From: Cryptomeria japonica
Taxonomy: Eukaryota > Streptophyta > Pinopsida > Cupressales > Cupressaceae
Reading direction: 5' to 3'
NCBI RefSeq assembly: GCF_030272615.1
Contig: NC_081407.1
Span: forward strand, 270,043,870 to 270,107,869
Length of the DNA: 64,000 nt
Shown here: in pieces, positions 55,885-64,000 of the stretch
How positions within the stretch are numbered: position 1 is the stretch's first letter
Layout: each line of letters opens with the position of its first letter
Notes under the pieces: generated by a model
The model's database searches: none
Told to the model about the DNA's origin: nothing
Seen by the model: the letters and a program-made list of their open reading frames with translations, nothing else
Program-made: the position numbers and the translations under genes

Positions 55885-58287
55885 TTGTTAGACACAATGT
55901 ACCACTGAGAGGGGGGTGAATTAGTGGTTTTTCAATATTTTCCCTTTAACTAGCCTATGTGATTATACCAGTTAACAGATCTAACTGAATGAAAACTTAT
56001 AGGCTAGATGGGAGACTAACACAAATGCACTCACACATAAAAGGAGCATCACATAACACCATCATATATGAGGAAAACCTGAGATGGCAAAAACCTTGGT
56101 GAGAAATGTTGCTGGAGTCTACTGCTCCAATCCATCCTCACAATGAATCTCTGATTATAATGTTTAGGGCACCAACCCAAGGAACACCAACTTCTGATTT
56201 AGGGCACCAACCCAAGGAAAACCAACCTCTACACCAACCTCCAACTCAATGAATATAAAATCATGTTTTTATACTAAAGTTATCTTCTTGTTACAAAATA
56301 ACTTTGTAACTCTCAAGTTCGTCTCTCCATCGGTTCCCCTCTTTACAAATATCTCTCGGTTCTCAGTTTACTTTTTCTCTGCAGCAACCTTATCTCTTGT
56401 TGCAACTCACTCTTTGTTGCACTCTTGCTGGTTTAGCCTCTTCTCCCTCTCTATCAGCTCCACACCCTACAGTTTTTGCACTCTGTTGGTTCTCTCTTAT
56501 CTTTGCTACACTGCTACTCTCCACCGGTACTACACTCTGTCGGTTCTATGCTTGCCTTCTCTACAGTCTTCTACAATTTTCCTATGTCGGTATGGTCACT
56601 ACTGGTTTTCTCACTATTGCTAGTTGAGTACTTCAACCCTGTTCTTCCTCACACTCAGTCTCTTCTTCTTCTTCTTCTTGATGAGAACTTGACTGATTTC
56701 TCCTTGAATGCAACAACACTCCCTCTTCCAGTGACAACAATCTCTGATTTTGGCTTGCATATTTATATCCTGGTTTTCCTGCCAAAAGCCAATTCAAAAT
56801 TCAGGCGGTTAGGGTTTCCTCATCAACCTCGAGACAAACCAAATCCAATCATATCTCATCTGATCTGATCACCTAGTTTGATGAACTATGACTCATCAAT
56901 CAACCTTTCCATTGTTGTGCCTTCTTGAACATGCCTCCTATTTTTGGCAATCTTCTTTTAACATGTTAGCTGATTTCTTGGTCGATCACCAAGATTGGTT
57001 TTACGGTTTCCTTCACCTTCCTCAATCTCCTCAATCAGTCTATGTTGGAACTCAATTATGTATATGACCTTGAGACGCAAACCCCTGCTGCACATCCTAT
57101 GAATCTCGTACTCGACATAAATGTCGACCTGTCACTATCTACCTCGCTGCCTGACACTTCACTGACTCAACACTCCGACCTGTGTGTGCATGCCACTTCA
57201 CCTTCACATGGAAAATATGTTGGCATCCACCTTTGCTTGAACATCTATGTTGATATGGATTGGATCACCGACCTACTCCATTATTAGGTTCATCTACCGG
57301 CTTACTAACCCTGTCAGTTAAACCCTTAACTGGTCTTTCATCAACCTTGCACCTCTGCTTCTCTTCCGGTGGAACACTCAACCGCTCAGCACTCTTGCTA
57401 ACCTACCTTATGCACATATTCATCAGATGGGAGTCTTCTTCTTGAAAAACCAAGGCCATGTCTCAACCGGTTTGTCAAAGTGACAAATCCATCAAACTTC
57501 ATCTGTGTTGGCAGCTCAACATGCCTTCTCAGTTGGTTTCAGTGCATATCCCCGATTTCATGTACTTGAGACATCCCTTTGATTCACTAGTACATCCGGT
57601 GTGAGCCTACAAACACCTTCCTTTACCTTTTCTTCCTTATCTCACAAAACTATGATGCACATTATGCATAATAGGAGATAGGCTCCACTTACTGGTGGTA
57701 GTGAATCCATATCATCTGCATCCTACAATGCACTCATGTGGCTTCCCTATTTGTGCAACATATCTTCAAATAGGCACATGTGATCCTATGTGGGCACAAT
57801 CATTGTTAGTCATCTCTTCACATGGTGACTGCATCTTTATCTGGTGGGAGTCTTGTTGTTCTACATCCACATAGCATACCAGTGACCTGTACATCCTTCT
57901 CCTCCTATGTTGATGTGATTTAGGTAGCATTACGCCTCTTCATCACAAACAATAGCTCAAGCACCTTGATCATTCTGTTTGTACACTAGTCATAAGATTG
58001 CCAGTTGACAACTACTCATTGTCAACACAACTCTTACCAGTTGACATCCTTTCCTTACTAGTGATAGACTATACCGGTAACCTGTTCATTTCATCCACAC
58101 AAGTCAAACACTAACTTGTGTACCGGTGACTCAACTGTGACTCCAATGGTCATTCCTTTGAATGAGATTCTTCTTCTTTATTGGTGACCTGCAACACTAA
58201 CTGACATCAATGATTGCACATTAATTGTATTCCCATACTGTTTGTCCTTCTATGCTTATTGACATCAATGACAACACAATGCCAACA
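55885..58287 (-). repeat. element K 5' LTR
   Basis: 2403 bp, TGTTAGACAC...ATGCCAACA, the longest Copia-type LTR in the window. A small duplicated piece (GGGCACCAACCCAAGGA) occurs twice near 56165-56215, once in the left LTR. Confidence 0.92.
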
Positions 58288-59045
58288 ACTTGAAGCTTCA
58301 TGAAAAGACTATGGGTCACAAGATGAAGCAATAAAGAGATGTAGAGCCTACTAAAACTATGACCTTGTTCTTCTAATACCTGATGAATCACCAAATCAAT
58401 CACTAGTTGAATCCAATTTCTATTGAGCTCAGAGAGGTGCTAAGGTTGGAGAGTCTAGAGGATAATCATTAACCTTTGAATAATTACTAGGAAAGGAATG
58501 TGAATCATCATCATCACCATCGCCATTTAAAGTGTAGAAAGAAGAGTCCTCATCAAGATTAAAAGGATTTAGATCCTTTCAAGAAGTATCATCATGATGC
58601 AATGTCTCCAATATGATGCTAGTTAGAGAAGTGGTAGGATTTAATAGATAGAGGATCTCTCCTCAAAATGAACACTCTTCTCAATGAACAACTCATGAGT
58701 GGTGGGATGGAGAATTATAAAGCCTTTAAAATCTAAATACCCAACAAATATTCAAGTCTTTCTCTATGGATTCAAAGCCTTACATTTCTTAGTTGGAATG
58801 TGAGTCCATGCAAGAGAACTAAACACTCTAAAATTCTTAACTATGGGTTTTCAACTAGTCTAAGCTTAAAAATAAGTAACCCCGTTCACAACTTTGTGAC
58901 AAACTTAGATTTAGATGTAACACACATAGTTGATGGCCTCTACCCAATATGGAGGTGTCAAAGATTTGGAGTAAATCATATAATTTTCTAAATCCTTCAT
59001 GGACATATTCTTGTATTCTATGACATGGGTATGTGTAGGATCATG
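58288..59045 (-). pseudogene. Copia-D integrase C-terminus and RT linker remnant
   Basis: The minus strand gives VIEYKNMSMKDLE, TPPYWVEAINYVCY, NFRVFSSLAWTHIPTKK, IFVGYLDFKGFIILHPTTHE and VHFEE: the integrase C-terminal blocks (ERKNRT, YFWAEA, LRVFG, FVGYS...YRLYNP). Reading across element K, FHEASSILK joins WDVVMQEEFNSL in the RT region. Heavily decayed. The upstream (right) limit near 59045 is where similarity stops. Confidence 0.8.
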
Positions 59046-59570
59046 GGGGCAAAAAAGTGGCAACATGTGAAAAAATGTGTTTTTCATTTTCCCAAAAATG
59101 CAAAAATTTGATTTGACTTTTTACTTGGGTTGGGTGACAATGCATGTAGACATGGTAAAAACCAAAGTGGAATGGATACCAATTAATAACTAACATTCAT
59201 TTGTAACAAATATTTGATTCTAATAGATATCCTATCAGAACGAATATCTGATCAAAATGGATATCCTTTATGTCGATGATTCAAAAAAATATTATATATT
59301 ATTATAAATGATGGAAAAATGACATATTTTTAAAAAGGTGCCTACATCAGCAAATGAATATTTGTTTGGACCAGATATTCAGTCCAAATGAACACCCATT
59401 TTCTTTGAAACCGTAAAAAGAAAAACACATAGATGTTGTGGGTCATTTTCACCCACGATAGTGACAAAACCCTTGAATTCCCAGGCAAGCGAACATATAT
59501 TAGAAGTAGGGACTAATATCTATTTTGGATAGTCAAAATCCAAGTCCAGATCAACTCTAAGATAGGTTTG
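59046..59570. other. unassigned AT-rich sequence
   Basis: No coding signal. Short repeats of GATATCC/AATATTTG type around 59200-59400. Confidence 0.4.
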
Positions 59571-59834
59571 TTAGTTTTTTTTCTTTCTTTTTCTTTGTTT
59601 GTTTTTTTTTCATTTTGCATTTGTTTTTGTTTTTATTTTTATTGCAATTTTTTTTTACACTACAACAATTAGGTATAACACCCCTATAAATTGTAGTATG
59701 TTGGGTAAAAATTTTAATGTGTCTAGTGGCGTTGGCATGACATGTCATTTGGTACCACATGGGTTGGGGGGAGACTAGTCCCTGTGACCTCGTGCTTCAC
59801 CATAGGAAGGTCTCGCCAATCGAGCTAGGCCTCC
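59571..59834 (-). repeat. tRNA-derived SINE-like unit
   Basis: The minus strand starts GGAGGCCTAGCTCGATTGGC, with a box A-like TAGCTCGATTGGCGAGACC (59809-59827), then a box B-like segment GAGGTCACAGGGACTAGTCT (about 59770-59791). A unique body and an A-rich tail of about 85 nt (59571-59656) follow. Order and spacing fit an RNA polymerase III SINE. Box B is degenerate and no target duplication was found. Confidence 0.55.
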
Positions 59835-60029
59835 AAACCTTTTTTATTCCAAATTAGGTTTTTTATACGAATTATAGTTTGTAGATTAAATTTTATTAAT
59901 TTTTTATAATTTTGAACTTTAGTAAAGTTTACAAGCATAGCGGATAATCCAAACCCTACACCACTAAAATCTCCATCACCAAACCCTCCCTCAATTTGGG
60001 ATTTGATTAATGTTAATCTAACTAAGTTG
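59835..60029. other. short AT-rich spacer
   Basis: No feature seen. Confidence 0.4.
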
Positions 60030-60956
60030 ATGAACATTGGTGAATTGTATCATAGGCACCCTCATCTATCCTCAATGATATCCAAATTAGAGCTAATAAT
60101 TTCTAATGTTCAAACCCTCACAAGCCTACACAATTTTGTTGTAATGTGGTGAGAGTCTATGAGGCAATACCGTGTCGGTGTCTTGTCATATGATGTGGTC
60201 AAGGATCTTGACATTACCAAAGCCCAATTAGCCACATTATTTGTCAATCCTAGAACTAGACAAAATGTTGATGTGTGAAAACCAAAATATTATATCAAAT
60301 GGTGCCAACATCAAGGCATAGTAGATAACTTATGGGATCATTGGTGGATAGTTTTTGATAAAACACCCAACAATAATCTCAATGTCCCTCTAGATTTTCT
60401 TCACAAAATATATGTTGAGTTTGTCCTAGGTAGGCATGCAAACTAATTTGACATGAGAGATTTCTAGAGTGTGGGTAGAGGTATGACCCAAGATAGACCT
60501 ATGGCACTTTGAGTACTATAGGGCCCATATGTTCCCTCTCATATTTTTTCCCCACCTCCAATACAACACCCAGATGTTGTTGTAGATACAGACTCAATGA
60601 GCATATTGGCAATTCATTATTTGACTGGCCATTTGATTTCTTAGAGATTTTTATTATCTTAGTCGTAGGACCTTGATACTCTTGGTGGATGGTGTGGTGT
60701 TGGTATAGCCTTCTTAGTTCCACATATTTGTATTTAGCCATACTTGCACTATGTGAAAGAACATGTATGCTTAGGTCCTCTTGGATAGGCTAATGAGCCT
60801 CCCATTGACATATCTAACTATGAGGTCCATCATATGGCTAGTTTACCACATAAGATGATAGGGACTGAAGCTTATCCTAGAGAGTCATTGCATGCTAGAG
60901 ATGAGGAGGATCTTGGATCTTACCAAGATAATATAGTGTTAAGACTTAACTTGTAA
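60030..60956 (+). pseudogene. unrecognised decayed frame of 309 codons
   Basis: One plus-strand frame from ATG 60030 to TAA 60954 stays aligned, with about ten in-frame stops and no frameshift needed. Readable stretches include SYDVVKDLDITKAQLATLFV, KPKYYIKWCQHQGIVDNLWD and VPLDFLHKIYVEFVLGRHAN, and the end ESLHARDEEDLGSYQDN. I do not recognise a family; it could be a transposon protein or a dead host gene. Confidence 0.5.
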
Positions 60957-61905
60957 TTTCATAGTAAATTTTATCTTAAATTTATATTTATAAGAGATAA
61001 ATTAGTAAGCGCTAATGTATATTTATGTGTTCCATTTAATAGTTGATGACCAAGGAGTACATGACATAGGTCCAACATGGCACCATTTTGGCCATTTGAT
61101 TTGGCCTAGAGAGTTATATAACATGTACATTTTTGTAAATAGATGTTTACAATTTCTTTATTATATAAATGCAAATCATTTAAATTATCATTAATTAAAT
61201 TATATATTTATCATATGTTACTCTTGTAAGACACTCCTAGTGTGGCCAAGGTGCAACATTTTCAACCTTTGGAAATGCAACAACCGACAAAGGAAAGTTG
61301 ATTGAATGAAAGTTTAATTAAAATGATAGTTTAAAGAACTTATATAACTTATAATTCTAGCAAGATATAGATGTTAACTGTTCAAATATATTAAATGATT
61401 AGACATGTGTACATAGATTGGTATTCTTACATGCCATTTTTATGTACAAAAACCTATTAGGTTTACATCATTGTTGATTGTTCTTGCAACAATTAAAGAA
61501 TCATCATGAGAGGTACCCAGGAGGTATGTGTTTCTTATATATTGTAGATACATATGTTGAGATAGAAGTATCTATATGTGTTTAGTTTATGTTTCTTTTA
61601 TCGACAATTATATATTAAATTATATCAATTTTATGTTGTGTGAACATATAGTCTTATACATAATTTTACAATTCCTTTGAGCCTCTACCACAAGCATATG
61701 CCAAGACTCTTGATTGTTTGAGCGAATTACCATATGTGGAACTTTTTTAAGAGAAAAGAATTAAAGATGAGACAATTGAGAATTCAAGTTTACAAAAATT
61801 ATATTTCAATATATATTGATTGTGATGCTAATTTCACAATTTTAAATCATATTATATAGTTAATCTAATTTATGGTTTGAATTGATATTGTGCAACCATA
61901 TTTAT
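60957..61905. other. unassigned AT-rich sequence
   Basis: No coding signal or repeat structure that I can support. Confidence 0.4.
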
Positions 61906-62837
61906 TGTTAGCATTATCTCATATGTTGTCATTGATGTCAAATCATGTAGTCTAGCTTAGGTCTGGATGTGGTATGTTGAGAAGATATGTTTATATGAGA
62001 TGTGTTGAGCATTTGGAGGTTTCCCATATTTCCCATATGTTTTGGTTTCTTAGAAAATGTGTTGATGATACTACTCAGTGCTATTTTGGGGGTTCGGATT
62101 GGTCCAGAAGTCGAGGTTTTTGGTCTGGACATTGAAGTTGTGTAATGCCAGTTGTATAGCATGTGGATAATATTTTGGGTCTGGCTTTGGCAATTTATGT
62201 AATGTGTTGGTGTCTTCAATGAGGAACATTGTAATGAGGTCTAATTCTCATTCCTTCCCACCACCAGAATGTTTAGTGGAGACCTAATTTAGACCTTTGT
62301 CTTGGTCAACATTGATGATTATGTTTTTCAGAGACAGTATATGTAGGAGTATGTTTTGGACGAGACATGATATGGATTTTTATATTGAAGACATGCAAGA
62401 TTGAAATAATCTAGTTGAAATGTTAGAGTTGTGTTGCGGATTGTTATCGGAAGCAGTTCCAACTATACAGATTGTGTTTCAATGGTAGTTTCTCTTTATC
62501 TTTCTTTCTTCTTCAACAATGAGCCTTTTTTGGGCCATGAGCCCTCTAGCAGTGAGCCTTTCTGGGTAGTGAGCCCACTTGCAGTGAGTCACTCTTTGTA
62601 AAAATCACCTTAATCGACATTTATATATTGAGAATTAGCATTTTCCATTTTTTTTCCCTTCTTGGGTTTTCCACGTAAATTCTGGTGTTTCTTGTGTCAG
62701 ATCTATTATGTGCATATGCATCCATGTTTATCTATTTTATCAATTCTGCTAGTAGTTTTGGATCTATGAATAAAGTTTAAAAGAGGATTTTATTGTCAAC
62801 TGATTCACCCCACTCTCAATTGCTCGAATATTCAACA
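61906..62837 (+). repeat. Copia-L 5' LTR
   Basis: About 932 bp, TGTTAGCATT...ATTCAACA. The right end is fixed by the primer site; the left end is the best TG candidate (61923 is an alternative). U5 contains GATTCACCCCACTCTCA and the GGGTTTTCCACG box. Confidence 0.72.
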
Positions 62838-62839
62838 AT

Positions 62840-62851
62840 TGGCATCAGAGC
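62840..62851 (+). other. primer-binding site of Copia-L
   Basis: TGGCATCAGAGC, one transition from TGGTATCAGAGC. Confidence 0.88.
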
Positions 62852-62900
62852 TTTGGTTCCTTGATATAGAGCTTAACTGCTTGAGGTAGATCCTAATTCG

Positions 62901-64000
62901 ATGGTAGATAAATTATCCATTCCTATCCTTGAAGGATCCGATTATAGTTTCTAGAAAATAAAGATGAGAGGCTATCTGGTTTCTCTAGGTTACAACACTT
63001 GGAAGGTTGTGGAGACTAAGTATGTTTAACTAGTGAATGATCTTACTACTTCGGATGATATTTAGGACTATGAAGAAAATGAGAAGGAAAGGTATGCTAT
63101 CTTTAGTGCATTATCAAACACTAAATTTACAAATGTTCTCTTTGAATACTGCTTATGAGGTTTGATAGAAGCTGAAAGATATCTATGAAGGAAATGATAA
63201 AGTTAAGTTGACAAAGAGATTAACATCTAAGTGAAGGTATGAGAACCTGAAGATGGAAGAAGGAGAAGACATTGCAAGCTATTTTGAGAAGGTTGATAGC
63301 ATAGTGAATGAAATTAGAGAACTCAGAGGCACCTTGAATGAGGAAAATGTGATTGAAAAAATCCTGATGACATTACCGATGAGTTACAATGATAAGATCT
63401 CAGCTATTGTAGAAACCTATGAACTGAAGAAGATCACCAGAGAGCAGCTATTTGGTACCCTGACTACATTCGAAGTAAGTTAGTTTGGAAAGGACAAAGA
63501 TAAATCAGAGACAACATTCAAAGCATCTGAAGATGGTCTAGGTGATGAAGAGAGCCTGAATGAGTTAGAAGCAAACTTTGTGAGAAAAATGAAGAAAGGC
63601 ACCAAAAAATACAAAGGTATGCTACCCTTTAAATGTTTTAGATGTGGAAAGATTGGTCATATTGCTACTAGATTTCCTAAAAAGGGAGCTAGATAAAAGT
63701 TTAGGGAAAATAAGGGGAAATTCAATAAGAAAGCCTATTATGTTAAGGATGATGCTAACATTTCAGATGATGCATCAGACTATGAGGAAGGTGATTGTTT
63801 ATTTCTGGTAGAAAAGGATGTTCCTAAGTTTGATATTTCTAAGACTTTTGCTAATGCATTTCATGCTATAAGAGATAAGAATGAATGTTTGATTGATAGT
63901 GGATGTTCAAATCATATGAATGGTGATAAGAGTAAGTTCATAAAGCTTGAAAAGTATGATGGAGGTTCTATTAGGTTTGGAGATGATAGACAACACAAAT
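62901..64000 (+). pseudogene. Copia-L gag and protease (partial, decayed)
   Basis: From ATG 62901 the gag N-terminus (ILEGSDYSF, TAG at the usual Trp, KIKMRGYL) carries further stops and one frameshift near 63170. 63253-63483 is open and holds the gag helical region (SIVNEIRELRG...LMTLPMSYNDKI). After a TAG at 63481 come a zinc knuckle CFRCGKIGHIATRF (last Cys is Phe) and the protease CLIDSGCSNHM. Cut by the window end. Confidence 0.87.

Larger units (their letters stand above)
50127..58287 (-). mobile_element. Element K: long-LTR, gag-only Copia-type element
   Basis: 8161 bp with LTRs of 2355 bp and 2403 bp, perfect duplication ACTTG (50122-50126 and 58288-58292), tRNA-Met primer site and polypurine tract, minus orientation. 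The 3.4-kb interior has a decayed gag (N-terminal domain, acidic region, coiled coil, LDKM...GLG motif, basic region, one zinc-knuckle remnant). I could find no protease, integrase, RT or RNase H. Confidence 0.87.
31184..59045 (-). mobile_element. Copia-D: old element split into pieces by nested insertions
   Basis: Minus-strand Copia whose parts lie at 31184-32006 (LTR, polypurine tract, RNase H end), 33764-33872, 44601-44777 and 45993-46132 (RNase H), 49258-50126 (RT) and 58288-59045 (integrase C-terminus). Intervening elements E, F, J and K each have a 5-bp target duplication. Removing each insert with one duplication restores adjacent Copia protein blocks in the same frame for E, F and J, and consistent RT linker sequence for K. 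The segment 46133-49257 is also foreign or unexplained. The 5' end was not found. Confidence 0.82.
61906..64000 (+). mobile_element. Copia-L, 5' part (runs off window)
   Basis: Plus-strand Copia: 5' LTR, tRNA-Met-type primer site, decayed gag with zinc knuckle and the start of protease. Integrase and RT would lie beyond 64000. Confidence 0.85.

Noticed and set aside
59658-59700. CACTA transposon end (CACTACAAC with nearby TTGTAGT)
   Set aside because: Only a short hairpin of about 40 bp; no second terminus, subterminal repeats or 3-bp duplication seen.
1-64000. Host protein-coding genes, rRNA, tRNA or CRISPR arrays
   Set aside because: Every recognisable coding stretch belongs to a mobile element; the only tRNA-like sequence is the degenerate SINE head; no spaced direct-repeat array was seen.

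Overview
This window is plant nuclear DNA made almost entirely of retrotransposons nested inside one another. I see no intact single-copy host gene, no rRNA or tRNA gene and no CRISPR. Plant origin is supported by Ty1/copia polyproteins with a primer-binding site matching initiator tRNA-Met (TGGTATCAGAGC), Ty3/gypsy-type LTRs, a tRNA-derived SINE-like unit and plant telomere-type CCCTAAA units. The density of old, divergent, nested LTR elements fits a large, possibly conifer, genome; that is inference, not proof.

Layout. (1) 1-19372: two copies of one minus-strand Copia family (A1, A2) in an LTR-internal-LTR-internal-LTR tandem that shares its middle LTR. An 8.1-kb plus-strand element, B (4641-12753, TSD TTATT), sits inside it. 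B is the most unusual object here. It has identical-length 1200-bp LTRs and no protease, integrase or reverse transcriptase. It carries an intact 450-aa coiled-coil protein with five CCHC zinc knuckles and a second 1132-codon frame of unknown family, broken only by in-frame stops. (2) 19373-29633: 3' end of a plus-strand gypsy-like element (G) whose LTR is split by minus-strand Copia-C (21344-29048). (3) 29634-31183: one LTR (H) and unassigned sequence. (4) 31184-about 59045: an old minus-strand Copia (D) scattered by insertions. Its RNase H domain alone is cut by three separate elements: LTR E (TSD AATCT), full-length Copia-F (TSD TAAAC, itself holding a 3.1-kb LTR I with TSD AACAA) and deletion derivative J (TSD AGGAT). 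Its RT/integrase is cut by gag-only element K (TSD ACTTG). (5) 59046-61905: a SINE-like unit and an unrecognised decayed frame. (6) 61906-64000: 5' LTR, primer site and gag-protease of a plus-strand Copia, L, which runs off the window.

How the parts relate. Copia A, C, F and L carry the usual gag-zinc knuckle-protease-integrase-RT-RNase H order as far as each is preserved. B and K lack pol and would depend on enzymes supplied in trans. B and K also share a gag type: coiled coil, an LD(E/K)M...GLG motif, then a basic region and zinc knuckles. Across families the LTRs share a C-rich U5 motif, a two-box R/U5 module, and clusters of polypurine tracts beside a small hairpin, so the families appear to be one related Copia radiation. 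Frames of B, C and F are free of frameshifts over 3-4 kb and are broken mostly by TAG at glutamine positions, a pattern expected from deamination of methylated CAG (CHG) sites.
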